From assembly GCA_001797315.1 (NCBI GenBank), contig MGPC01000037.1, forward strand, positions 94,593 to 134,528: a DNA stretch of 39,936 nt. The letters run 5' to 3'. Each line of letters begins with the position of its first letter. Position 1 is the first letter of the stretch. A model generated the notes under the pieces. It saw only the letters and a program-made list of their open reading frames with translations. It ran no database searches and was not told where the DNA came from. Shown in pieces: positions 24,077 through 32,020 of this stretch. Origin of the DNA: Curvibacter sp. GWA2_64_110. GTDB lineage: Bacteria > Pseudomonadota > Gammaproteobacteria > Burkholderiales > Burkholderiaceae_C. Made by a program: the position numbers and the translations under genes.

Positions 24077-24406
24077 TCAGTAACGGTTGCCGCCGCCATA
24101 GCCGCCACCGCCGCCTTCGCGACGGCCACCACCACCACCGAAACCGCCGCTGCGCGGCTCCATCGGACGGGCTTCATTGACCACCATGTCGCGGCCATCG
24201 ACGTTCTGGCCGTTCATGCCGGCAATCGCTGCCTTGGCTTCTGCGTCGGAGGACATCTCCACGAAGCCGAAGCCCTTGGAGCGGCCGCTGTCGCGGTCCA
24301 TCATGACCTTGGCCGACTGTACGTTGCCGTAGCTGCCGAAGTGTTGTTGCAGATCGTTGTCGCGCACCGAATAAGAGAGGTTGCCGACGTAAAGTTTGTT
24401 GCCCAT
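24077..24406 (-). CDS. Glycine-rich RNA-binding protein with a single RRM
   Basis: This 109-residue protein has one RNA-recognition motif with RNP2 LYVGNL (5-10) and RNP1 KGFGFVEM (44-51), then a glycine/arginine tail (GGFGGGGGRREGGGGGYGGGNRY). Proteins of this build in proteobacteria and cyanobacteria are often cold-induced RNA chaperones. The start at 24406 gives MGNKLYVGNLSY; the frame is open to 24454 but the RRM begins at once after 24406 and an AAAGG lies 5' of it. It follows infA on the same strand after 93 bp. Confidence 0.93.
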   Translation of the reverse strand: MGNKLYVGNLSYSVRDNDLQQHFGSYGNVQSAKVMMDRDSGRSKGFGFVEMSSDAEAKAAIAGMNGQNVDGRDMVVNEARPMEPRSGGFGGGGGRREGGGGGYGGGNRY

Positions 24407-24499
24407 TTTGGGACCTTTCAAGTAAAGCGTTGACGGTTTCATCGAAACGCGCAACGCAGGGGAATGACGGTTGGTTTAAAAAACCATCAAAGAATTGGA

Positions 24500-24766
24500 T
24501 TAGCGGAATGTGCGCCGCGGTTGCGACGGTGCGCCGCCGGAGCGGGGCTCCAGGTGGCGGAAGGTGATGCGGCCCTTGCCCAGGTCATAGGGCGAGAGCT
24601 CCAGCGACACCTTGTCGCCTGCCAGGATGCGGATGTGGTGCTTGCGCATCTTGCCGCCGGTGTAGGCGATCAGGCTGTGGCCGTTGTCCAGCGTGACGCG
24701 GAAACGCGAATCGGGCAGCACCTCTTCGACCTTGCCTTGCATTTCGATCAGTTCTTCCTTGGCCAT
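24500..24766 (-). CDS. infA: Translation initiation factor IF-1 (long form)
   Basis: This 88-residue S1/OB-fold protein shows [22 protein letters not shown], then [25 protein letters not shown] and [15 protein letters not shown]. It is about 16 residues longer than the 72-residue E. coli IF-1, with a basic proline/serine tail ([13 protein letters not shown]). IF-1 occupies the ribosomal A site during initiation. Many Burkholderiales carry a second infA outside the ribosomal-protein operon; this longer, RRM-adjacent gene is probably such a paralogue. AGGAGC is well spaced before the ATG. Confidence 0.95.
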   Translation of the reverse strand: MAKEELIEMQGKVEEVLPDSRFRVTLDNGHSLIAYTGGKMRKHHIRILAGDKVSLELSPYDLGKGRITFRHLEPRSGGAPSQPRRTFR

Positions 24767-24802
24767 GGCGTGCTCCTTGCGATGTGTGAAAGTAAATGGG
24801 GC

Positions 24803-25042
24803 TCAGGCGGCGGCGCCGTGCCGCTGTTGCAGCCAGCTATGGCCTTCGGCAATGGCGTGCTGCAGCGCACCTTCCTCGGTGGCGAAGTGGGGCATGAAAC
24901 GGAAAACCCGGTCATGCGTACCGCTGCCGCGACCGCTGCGGATGGAGACCGAGGCGGCGTACTGGCCCGACTCGGTGGGCTTGATGAGGGGGGAGACAAG
25001 GTACTTGCCCACCTGGAATGCTTTTTCTAGTGTATTGATCAT
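24803..25042 (-). CDS. Small protein of unknown function upstream of infA
   Basis: This 79-residue protein begins MINTLEKAFQVGKYLVSPLIKPTESGQYAASVSIRSG and ends LQHAIAEGHSWLQQRH. It has a mixed alpha/beta look without membrane segments, and I assign no function. The wording is credible for a conserved Burkholderiales protein. The ATG at 25045 is equally possible. No Shine-Dalgarno sequence is visible. Instead a stable hairpin (CGTGCGG / CCGCACG, 25050-25074) ends five to seven bases upstream of the start on the transcript, which could affect its translation. It precedes infA by 36 bp and may be co-transcribed. Confidence 0.7.
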   Translation of the reverse strand: MINTLEKAFQVGKYLVSPLIKPTESGQYAASVSIRSGRGSGTHDRVFRFMPHFATEEGALQHAIAEGHSWLQQRHGAAA

Positions 25043-25045
25043 CAT

Positions 25046-25408
25046 TGGGCGTGCGGACTTTGTTGGACCGCACGTCTGGAAATTCTGGAAAACGTTCAGC
25101 GGACATTGCCGTGGTGAACGCAAGCGGTACAAAGCCGCTGCCGGGGTGTCCGGTCGAAAGGGGGGAAATTGAGACCGGGGATGAAGCTCGCCGCTGGGGG
25201 GAGTTTGACGCCGTGGGGGCCGGATGTATCGGCCAGAAGGGTGCGGTGTGCGGCTTGGTGAGGGGCCGTGGACCGTGTGTCAGACAACAGTGCTGCAAAG
25301 GTAAGCAAATCGCAGCAACGTGTGAATTGTACGCCTTATCCGGAAATCGTGCTGTTTATTTTTTGGCCGGTGCACAATCCAACCCGGCTGCAACCATCAG
25401 GGAACCCC
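25046..25408. other. 363-bp intergenic region between divergent genes
   Basis: This gap separates the small minus-strand gene from the RNase II-family gene. It contains the hairpin at 25050-25074 and must hold both promoters, but I found no convincing -35/-10 pair. A stretch around 25365-25372 (ATTTTTTG) is AT-rich. Open frames crossing the region lack ribosome sites and family resemblance. Confidence 0.6.
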
Positions 25409-26881
25409 ATGAGCCGCGCTTTGATTCATCACCGCACCGATCTGACGACCATCGCCACCTGGGCCATGTTCAGCCGCGGCTTGCAGCCGGAGTTTCCGAC
25501 CGCGGTGAAGCAGCAGCTGGACCAGATCAAAGGTCCGGCGCATGAGGAAGACAGCCGCATCCGCGACCTGAGCGCGCTGCCCTGGTGCTCCATCGACAAC
25601 GACGACTCCCGCGACCTCGACCAGCTCACCGTGGGTGAGGCGCTGCCCCATGGCCGGGTGCGCATGTTCGTGGCCGTGGCCGACGTGGATGCGCTGGTGA
25701 AGAAAGGCACGCCGATCGACGCGCATGCCCATATCAACACCACCACGGTCTACACCTCGGCGCGCATCTTTCCCATGCTGCCCGAGCGCCTGTGCACCGA
25801 CCTCACCTCGCTCAACCCCGACGAAGACCGCCTGGCCGTGGTGTGCGAAATGGAGTTCAGCGACGATGGCTTGCTGACCAGTTTCAGCATCTACCGCGCC
25901 CGGGTGCGCAACAAGGCGCAGCTGGCCTACGACGCGGTGTCGGACTGGATCGAAGCCAAAGGCGAGTTGCCGGCCGCGGCACACCGCATCAAGGGCATGG
26001 ACATGCAGCTGCGCCTGCAGGACGATCTGGCACAGAAGCTGCGCGTGCTGCGGCGCGCCGAAGGTTCGCTGGAGTTCGAGACCTTCCAGCCGCGTGCCGT
26101 GTTCGACGGCGAACGCATCACCGACATCCGGCTGCAGCCGCAGAACCGGGCACGCCAGCTGATCGAGGAACTGATGATCGCCACCAACGGCTGCACCGCC
26201 CGTTTCCTGGTGGCGCAGGGCCAAGTCTCGCTGCGGCGCGTGGTGCGCTCACCCGAGCGCTGGCTGCGCATCGTGGACGTGGCCAAGAACTACGGCACGA
26301 CACTGCCCAACGAACCCGATGCCCGGGCGCTGGAAGCCTTCCTGGCCAGGCAGCACAAGCTCGACCCGCTGCGTTTTCCCGACCTGTCGCTGGTCATCGT
26401 CAAGCTGATGGGTTCGGGCGAGTACGTGGTGGAGCGGCCGCAGGGCGAACCGATCGGCCATTTCGGCCTGGCCGTGCAGGACTACATGCACTCCACCGCG
26501 CCCAATCGCCGCTACCCCGACCTCATCACCCAGCGCCTGCTGAAAGCCGCGCTGGCCGGCGAAAAGCCGCCCTACACCAGTGCCGAGCTGGCCGAACTGG
26601 CCGCCCACTGCACCGCGCAGGAAGACGCAGCGCAGAAGGTGGAGCGGCAGATGCGCAAGTCGGAGGCGGCCTTGCTGCTGCATTCACACATCGGCCAGCG
26701 CTTCGAGGGTTTGGTTACCGGCATCAACCCCAGCGGCACCTGGGTGCGCATCTTCGAGCCACCGGCCGAAGGCCGGCTCCGGGGCGATCTGCCGGAGCTC
26801 AAGGTGGGGCAGTCCTTGCGCGTGAAGCTGGTTTCCACTTCCGTGGAGCGCGGCTTCATCGATTTTGAAATTACCCATTAA
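25409..26881 (+). CDS. RNase II/R-family exoribonuclease (RNB domain)
   Basis: This 490-residue protein is shorter than E. coli RNase II (~644) or RNase R (~813). It is mainly an RNB catalytic domain plus an S1-like end. The active-site signature is SIDNDDSRDLDQLTV (near residues 60-75), with the aspartates that bind Mg2+. YMHSTAPNRRYPDLITQR is the second conserved RNB block, with the catalytic arginine. The C-terminal VTGINPSGTWVRIF is S1-like. It would degrade RNA 3' to 5' in the cytosol; the N-terminal cold-shock domains of full-length RNase R are absent. The ATG at 25409 is chosen because MSRALIHHRTDL is the first plausible start; the frame upstream is intergenic. Confidence 0.9.
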   Translation: MSRALIHHRTDLTTIATWAMFSRGLQPEFPTAVKQQLDQIKGPAHEEDSRIRDLSALPWCSIDNDDSRDLDQLTVGEALPHGRVRMFVAVADVDALVKKGTPIDAHAHINTTTVYTSARIFPMLPERLCTDLTSLNPDEDRLAVVCEMEFSDDGLLTSFSIYRARVRNKAQLAYDAVSDWIEAKGELPAAAHRIKGMDMQLRLQDDLAQKLRVLRRAEGSLEFETFQPRAVFDGERITDIRLQPQNRARQLIEELMIATNGCTARFLVAQGQVSLRRVVRSPERWLRIVDVAKNYGTTLPNEPDARALEAFLARQHKLDPLRFPDLSLVIVKLMGSGEYVVERPQGEPIGHFGLAVQDYMHSTAPNRRYPDLITQRLLKAALAGEKPPYTSAELAELAAHCTAQEDAAQKVERQMRKSEAALLLHSHIGQRFEGLVTGINPSGTWVRIFEPPAEGRLRGDLPELKVGQSLRVKLVSTSVERGFIDFEITH

Positions 26882-26913
26882 GAAAGAGGACGCGCAACCG
26901 GTCCGGTACAGGC

Positions 26914-28680
26914 CTAGTCGGCGCGTGCTACCCGGTTGCGGCCCGATTGCTTGACGGAGTAGAGCGCATCGTCCGCGGCGATGATCAGTTTCTCCAGCGG
27001 CTGCTCCGTCTTCAACTGGGCCACGCCGAAACTGGCTGTGATCTGCACGCGCACGTCATGCTTGGCGATGACCACCATTTCTTCCAGCGCACAACGGATC
27101 CGCTCCGCAAACTGGGTGGCGGTTTCCAGGTCGGTTTCCGGCAGCAGCATGATGAACTCCTCACCGCCCCAGCGCGCCAGGCAGTCGCCGCTGCGGGTCA
27201 GGCGGGCCAGGGTCTGGCCCACGCTACGCAGCACCTCGTCACCGATGGCGTGACCATGGCGGTCATTGATAGCCTTGAAGTGGTCGATGTCCAGGATGAC
27301 CGCCGCCAGCGGGCGCTGGTGCCGAACAGCCACACTATGGGCCACTTCGGCCTGTTCCAGAAAACCGCGCCGGTTAGCCAGTTGGGTCAAGGCATCCACG
27401 CGGGCATCGCGCTCGGCGTCCAGGCGCTTGAGCATCTGCGCGCGCATGAATTGCACCAGCGCCAGTTGCAGCAACAGGGCTTCGGCCATGGTGCCCATCT
27501 CCACGCCGCGGTAGGTCCAGGGGGTGAAGGGCAACAGGCCCCAGACGGAAAAGGTGGTGGCACACAGCCCGATGGCTGACGCGATGCCCGAGGCCAGGAA
27601 ATACCCGGCGGCGGCCTGTCCGCGCCGTTGGGCGAAGGCGCCAATCGGAACCAAGGCCACCGAGAAAACGCCGCTCACCAGGAATGCGGTGAAGACCGCC
27701 GTGGCGTGCCAGTTGAAGACGACTGTCAGCAGCATCCACGCGATGACACTGCGACACGCCCATTTGATGATGCGCCCCAGCACCAGCTGGTCCAGTTCCA
27801 GAAACTCGCGGGCGAACTTCAAGCCTGCGGCGGCCGAGAGCACCATGAAGACCAGGATGACATAGCGCTGGAGATAGGGTGCCTCGGGCCACAGCCAGGC
27901 CAGGCCACGGCCGGTGTACGACAGGTTCATGGCGACGAAGCTCAGCAGGTACAGGGCGTAATACAGGCTGTTGCGCCGGCCCAGGCCAAAGTACATGAGC
28001 AGGTTCAAGATGGACAGCGCGGCCAGAAAACCGTACAGGACGCCGTAGCTGGAATGCTGGAACTTGGCCTGCTGCGCCAGGGTTTCCGGCGTGAGCAGCT
28101 GCACGTTCACGATCATCGGGTCCGGCGTGGCGATGCGGATCAGCACCTTGCTGCGTCCCGGCGGGACGCTGTGCTCGAAGAGGTAACCCAGCGCATCGTC
28201 CAGATACGAGGCGCCGGCCAGGGCATCGCCCGTGTGCCAACTGGCGGTGTCGCCCGCCGGGTGAACTACATGCACATCGAGCTCGTCCGTCCAGCTCGGG
28301 CTCACGGCGAGTTGCCGCTTCAGGGGGTGGTCTGTGGGGTTGTCGATCACCAGATGCACCCAGACCGGGCGATGCCCAAGGCCCAGCCCCAGGACGGGCG
28401 AGGTGGCGGGCGGGCGTTGTTCCGTGGCAAAAGCCTGTCTGGCGGCTGCCAGGTCCAGCGGGGCGCCGGTCTCGACCAGCAGGCGCATGTGCTGGCCCAG
28501 CGGCTGCGATGGTGGTACCCGTGCGTCCACGGCGCCGGGCGCGTCCGCGGCCTGGGCCGCGGCGCCAAGCCCCAGCAGCAGGGCCAGGAGGACATGCCGA
28601 CAGAAGGCCAGCACAGGCGGCAGGGTTGGTAACCATGCGCTGGCACGCCCGGTTCGCGTACCTGTCTTGCTCCGCGTCAT
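26914..28680 (-). CDS. Membrane diguanylate cyclase: 7TMR-DISM sensor with GGDEF domain
   Basis: This 588-residue protein has a signal/anchor helix (HVLLALLLGLGAAAQA), a periplasmic 7TMR-DISMED2-type beta domain (~60-190, with PVWVHLVIDNPTDHPLKRQL), seven membrane helices (~200-400) and a C-terminal GGDEF domain. The catalytic motif is GGEEF (505-509), intact for c-di-GMP synthesis. An inhibitory I-site RSGD sits at 496-499, five residues before it, so product inhibition is expected. DALTQLANRRGF and DIDHFKAINDRHGH are the substrate-binding blocks. The DISM domain probably senses a carbohydrate or other periplasmic ligand. It is a single-gene unit; a nested inverted repeat lies 77 bp upstream. 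Confidence 0.94.
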   Translation of the reverse strand: MTRSKTGTRTGRASAWLPTLPPVLAFCRHVLLALLLGLGAAAQAADAPGAVDARVPPSQPLGQHMRLLVETGAPLDLAAARQAFATEQRPPATSPVLGLGLGHRPVWVHLVIDNPTDHPLKRQLAVSPSWTDELDVHVVHPAGDTASWHTGDALAGASYLDDALGYLFEHSVPPGRSKVLIRIATPDPMIVNVQLLTPETLAQQAKFQHSSYGVLYGFLAALSILNLLMYFGLGRRNSLYYALYLLSFVAMNLSYTGRGLAWLWPEAPYLQRYVILVFMVLSAAAGLKFAREFLELDQLVLGRIIKWACRSVIAWMLLTVVFNWHATAVFTAFLVSGVFSVALVPIGAFAQRRGQAAAGYFLASGIASAIGLCATTFSVWGLLPFTPWTYRGVEMGTMAEALLLQLALVQFMRAQMLKRLDAERDARVDALTQLANRRGFLEQAEVAHSVAVRHQRPLAAVILDIDHFKAINDRHGHAIGDEVLRSVGQTLARLTRSGDCLARWGGEEFIMLLPETDLETATQFAERIRCALEEMVVIAKHDVRVQITASFGVAQLKTEQPLEKLIIAADDALYSVKQSGRNRVARAD

Positions 28681-28756
28681 CGATCCCTCTTGTTTCGGTT
28701 CAGATGGGCCGGGGCTGAAGCAGCAGGCCGCTGTGGGGGTATTTTAGGTGGCGCGG

Positions 28757-28807
28757 GTGACAGTCATGTGCAGCCCGGTGGTAACCGGGCATATGGCGCC
28801 CTGTCAC
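28757..28807. other. Nested inverted repeat upstream of the diguanylate cyclase gene
   Basis: An outer 7-bp perfect repeat (GTGACAG at 28757-28763, CTGTCAC at 28801-28807) encloses an inner perfect hairpin GCCCGGT-GGTA-ACCGGGC (28773-28790). No T-run follows on either strand, so it is not a usual terminator. It could be a structured RNA leader or a protein-binding site. Confidence 0.45.
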
Positions 28808-28877
28808 AGGAGTCGGTTGGGCTTGAACGGGTTCATCCGAGCCTTCCGTGCATGCCTGGTTTCGCAGGCACGAATGG

Positions 28878-28907
28878 AAACGGGGCCATGAGGCCCCGTT
28901 TGTTTTC
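28878..28907. terminator. Hairpin terminator downstream of ETF-QO
   Basis: A 10-bp perfect stem (AAACGGGGCC / GGCCCCGTTT) closes an ATGA loop, 19 bp after the ETF-QO stop. The stem itself ends in three Ts on both strands, and the plus strand continues GTTTTC. It probably ends the minus-strand ETF-QO transcript. Confidence 0.65.
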
Positions 28908-28919
28908 TGGTGTGTCAGC

Positions 28920-30611
28920 TTACATGCTGCTGTAGTTCGGCCCGCCGCCGCCTTCCGGCGTGACCCACACGATGTTCTGCGTCGGGTCCTTGATGTCGCA
29001 GGTCTTGCAGTGCACGCAGTTCTGCGCGTTGATCTGCAGGCGGTCGGTGTTGTCGTCGTTCTTCACGAACTCGTAGACGCCGGCCGGGCAGTAGCGGGCC
29101 TCGGGGCCGGCGTACTTGGCCAGGTTCACATTGACCGGCACGCTGGCGTCTTTCAGCGTCAGGTGCGCGGGCTGGTTTTCCTCATGGTTGGTGTTGCTGA
29201 TGAACACGCTGCTCAAGCGGTCAAACGTGAGCTTGCCGTCCGGTTTCGGATAGACAATGGGCTGGCACTCGGCCGCCGGCTTGAGGTAGACGTGGTCGGG
29301 CTTGTCGCGGCGCAGCGTCCACGGGATGTGGCCGCGCAGCACGAACTGCTCGAAGCCGTTCATCAGGGTGGCCACGGTCAGGCTCTTCTTGAACCAGCTC
29401 TTGAAGTTGCGCGACTTGTTGAGTTCGGTGTAGAGCCAGCTCTTCTCGAAGGCTTCGGGGTAGGCGCTCAGCTCATCGCGGGCGCGGCCGGCGACCACGG
29501 CGTCGTAGGCGGCTTCAGCGGCCAGCATGCCGGTCTTGATGGCGGCGTGGCTGCCCTTGATGCGGCTGACGTTCAGGTAGCCGGCATCGCAGCCGACCAG
29601 CGCGCCGCCCGGGAACACGGTCTTGGGCAGGCTCATCAGGCCGCCGGCCGTGATGGCGCGTGCACCATAGGCCAGGCGCTTGGCGTTGACCTCGCCTTTG
29701 TCGTTCTCGAAGTACCAGCGGATGTTGGGGTGGGTCTTCCAGCGCTGGAACTCTTCAAACGGGCTCAGGTAGGGGTTGCTGTAGTCCAGGCCCACCACGT
29801 AGCCGATGGCGACCTTGTTGTCTTCCAGGTGGTACATGAAGGCACCGCCGTAGGTGTTGTTGTCCATCGGCCAACCGGCGGTGTGCATGACGAAGCCGGG
29901 GGTGTGGCGCGAAGGGTCGATTTCCCACAACTCCTTGATGCCGATGCCGTAGGTCTGCGGGTCGCGCCCTTCGTCGAGCTTGTATTTGGCGATGAGCTGC
30001 TTGCCCAGGTGGCCGCGCGCGCCTTCGGCGAACACGGTGTACTTGGCGTGCAGTTCCATGCCGAGTTGGAAGTTCTCGGTCGGCACGCCGTCCTTGCCCA
30101 CGCCCATGTTGCCGGTGGCCACGCCCTTGACGGAACCGTCCTCGTTGTACAGCACTTCGGCGGCGGTGAAGCCGGGGAAGATTTCCACGCCCAGCGCTTC
30201 GGCCTGGGTGCCCAGCCAGCGCGTGAGGTTGCCCAGGCTGATGATGTAGTTGCCGTGGTTCTGCGCGCACTCGGGCAGGAACATGTTGGGCGTGCGGGTG
30301 GCGCCGGTTTCGCTCAGGAAGCTCCAGGCGTCGTCGGTCACCGGCTGGTTGAGCGGGGCGCCGAGTTCCTTCCAGTTGGGGAACAGTTCGGTCAGGGCGC
30401 GCGGGTCCATGATGGCACCGGAGAGGATGTGCGCGCCGGGCTCGCCGCCTTTTTCCAGCACCACCACCGAGACGTCCTGGCCTTTTTCAGCCGCCAGCTG
30501 CTTGAGGCGGATGGCTGTGGCCAGGCCGCCGGGGCCGCCGCCGACCACCACCACGTCGTAGTCCATCGATTCGCGGGGGCCGTACTGGGCCAGGATTTCT
30601 TCGTTCGTCAT
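28920..30611 (-). CDS. Electron-transfer flavoprotein:ubiquinone oxidoreductase
   Basis: This 563-residue ETF-QO moves electrons from reduced ETF (fed by acyl-CoA and other dehydrogenases) to ubiquinone at the inner membrane. The FAD site is VVVGGGPGGLATAIRLKQ (GGGPGG at 24-29). The C-terminal ferredoxin-like part carries the 4Fe-4S ligands C508, C532, C535 and C538 in CPAGVYE and NCVHCKTCDIKDPTQNI. FAEGARGHLGKQLI and GCDAGYLNVSRIKGSHAAIKTGMLAAE are further family blocks. It is complete and of normal length. The etfBA genes are not in the window. It is divergent from the SDR gene. Confidence 0.97.
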   Translation of the reverse strand: MTNEEILAQYGPRESMDYDVVVVGGGPGGLATAIRLKQLAAEKGQDVSVVVLEKGGEPGAHILSGAIMDPRALTELFPNWKELGAPLNQPVTDDAWSFLSETGATRTPNMFLPECAQNHGNYIISLGNLTRWLGTQAEALGVEIFPGFTAAEVLYNEDGSVKGVATGNMGVGKDGVPTENFQLGMELHAKYTVFAEGARGHLGKQLIAKYKLDEGRDPQTYGIGIKELWEIDPSRHTPGFVMHTAGWPMDNNTYGGAFMYHLEDNKVAIGYVVGLDYSNPYLSPFEEFQRWKTHPNIRWYFENDKGEVNAKRLAYGARAITAGGLMSLPKTVFPGGALVGCDAGYLNVSRIKGSHAAIKTGMLAAEAAYDAVVAGRARDELSAYPEAFEKSWLYTELNKSRNFKSWFKKSLTVATLMNGFEQFVLRGHIPWTLRRDKPDHVYLKPAAECQPIVYPKPDGKLTFDRLSSVFISNTNHEENQPAHLTLKDASVPVNVNLAKYAGPEARYCPAGVYEFVKNDDNTDRLQINAQNCVHCKTCDIKDPTQNIVWVTPEGGGGPNYSSM

Positions 30612-30715
30612 GGTGGCTGCTTTCGTCTGAAGTCGCTTGATAATGAGGCCAGCATGTTAGGGGCAACCCGATGCATGGCCTGTCGAATGCGTGACTGATT
30701 TTAATTCGGTTCTGA

Positions 30716-30745
30716 AACAAAATCGAACGATCGTTCTATTTTGTT
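30716..30745. promoter_or_regulatory. 30-bp palindromic operator upstream of the SDR gene
   Basis: A 30-bp inverted repeat centred at 30730/30731 has one mismatched pair (C30724 and T30737). Its core GAACGATCGTTC (30725-30736) is perfect and the outer arms are AACAAAAT and ATTTTGTT. It ends 28 bp before the SDR start and lies in the 162-bp gap divergent from ETF-QO. Long AACG/CGTT palindromes of this kind are typical TetR-family sites. No TetR gene is present in the window. Confidence 0.65.
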
Positions 30746-30773
30746 CATTGATCAACGACAAGAGGTGATTCTG

Positions 30774-31556
30774 ATGGCTTACAGCATCGATCTTTCCGGC
30801 CGCGTGGCCTTCATCACCGGCGCCTCCGGCGGCCTGGGGGCGCAGTTTGCCCGCACCCTGTCCAAGGCTGGCGCCGCCGTGGTGCTGGCCAGCCGCCGGG
30901 TGGAAAAGCTCAAGGACCTGCGCGCCGAGATCGAAGGCGCTGGCGGCGACGCCCACGTGGTGGAACTGGACGTGACCGACGTGGACTCCATCAAGGCCGC
31001 CGTGGCGCGCGCCGAGACCGAAGTCGGCTCGATCGACATCCTCATCAACAACTCGGGCGTCAGCACCACGCAGCGCATCGTGGACGTGACCGAGGTCGAC
31101 TACGATTTCGTGCTCGACACCAACACCAAGGGTGCCTTCTTCGTGGCGCAGGAGGTGGGCAAGCGCATGCTGGCTCGGGCCAAGGGTTCGGCGCCGGGCA
31201 CCTTCACCGGCGGGCGCATCATCAACATCGCCTCCATGGCCGGCCTGCGCGTGCTGCCGCAGATCGGCATCTACTGCATGAGCAAGGCCGCCGTGGTGCA
31301 CATGACCCGCGCCATGGCGCTGGAGTGGGGCAAGTTCGGCATCAACGTCAACGCCATCTGCCCGGGCTACATCGACACCGAGATCAACCACCACCACTGG
31401 CAGACCGAGCAGGGTCAGAAGCTGATCCAGATGCTGCCGCGCAAGCGCGTGGGCCAGCCGCAGGACCTGGACGCCGTGCTGGTGATGCTGTGCTCCAACG
31501 AAAGCCATTTCATCAACGGCGCGGTGATTGCCGCCGACGACGGGTTCGGTTCATGA
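30774..31556 (+). CDS. Short-chain dehydrogenase/reductase (SDR)
   Basis: This 260-residue classical SDR has the cofactor motif TGASGGLG (15-22), LDVTDVDS, NNSG (NAG-like, with Ser for Ala), and the catalytic YCMSK preceded by IASMAGLRVLPQIG. PGYIDTEIN follows. ASRR after the second strand suggests NADP(H) (arginine pair), by inference. AGAGGTG precedes the ATG at 30774; an in-frame ATG at 30741 would lie in the operator and is rejected. The stop overlaps the thioesterase start (ATGA, 31553-31556), so both act together, probably on an acyl-CoA or 3-hydroxyacyl substrate. Confidence 0.93.
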   Translation: MAYSIDLSGRVAFITGASGGLGAQFARTLSKAGAAVVLASRRVEKLKDLRAEIEGAGGDAHVVELDVTDVDSIKAAVARAETEVGSIDILINNSGVSTTQRIVDVTEVDYDFVLDTNTKGAFFVAQEVGKRMLARAKGSAPGTFTGGRIINIASMAGLRVLPQIGIYCMSKAAVVHMTRAMALEWGKFGINVNAICPGYIDTEINHHHWQTEQGQKLIQMLPRKRVGQPQDLDAVLVMLCSNESHFINGAVIAADDGFGS

Positions 31557-31972
31557 AGATTGAATTGCCTGACAACAAGAAGCTGGTCTCGGAGATGACC
31601 ATGCCGATCCGCTGGGGCGACATGGACGCCATGGGCCACGTCAACAACACGATGTATTTCCGCTACCTGGAGACGGCGCGCATCGAATGGTTCCGCACCA
31701 TCCATTGCGAACCCGACCCGCAGGGCCAGGGGCCGGTGATCGTCAATGCCTTCTGCAATTTCTACAAGCAGCTCGAATACCCGGGCGACATCGTGGTGAA
31801 GACCTATGTGAGTGACCCCGGGCGCACCACCTTCGAGAGCTGGCACACCATCGAGCGGGTGGACCAGCCGGGCGTGATCAGTGCCGCTGGCGGCGCCACC
31901 GTGATCTGGGTCGATTTCCCGCAGCAAAAGGCGGTGACGCTGCCCGAGCGGATGCGCCAGATCGTGAGTTGA
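31553..31972 (+). CDS. Acyl-CoA thioesterase, 4HBT hotdog family
   Basis: This 139-residue hotdog-fold protein carries the 4-hydroxybenzoyl-CoA thioesterase-type active-site segment RWGDMDAMGHVNNTMYFRYLE, with D25 at the usual catalytic position (DMDAMGHVNN). It would release free acid from an acyl-CoA in the cytosol. The ATGA overlap with the SDR gene argues for coupled translation. The pair sits beside ETF-QO, which fits fatty-acid or branched-acid breakdown. The exact substrate is not visible. Confidence 0.92.
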   Translation: MKIELPDNKKLVSEMTMPIRWGDMDAMGHVNNTMYFRYLETARIEWFRTIHCEPDPQGQGPVIVNAFCNFYKQLEYPGDIVVKTYVSDPGRTTFESWHTIERVDQPGVISAAGGATVIWVDFPQQKAVTLPERMRQIVS

Positions 31973-32020
31973 CCTCCCCTGGCTTGGGCGCAAAATAGGC
32001 GGCAAACCACGTTTGACGCC

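Noticed and set aside
27259-27283. GATAGCCTTGAAGTG in the diguanylate cyclase gene as a third repeat copy
   Set aside because: The match to the repeat is short and needs a gap, and the codons encode the conserved FKAINDRHG block, which explains the sequence.
28848-30698. 616-residue plus-strand open frame opposite ETF-QO
   Set aside because: It is an antisense shadow of ETF-QO, whose FAD and Fe-S motifs are complete.
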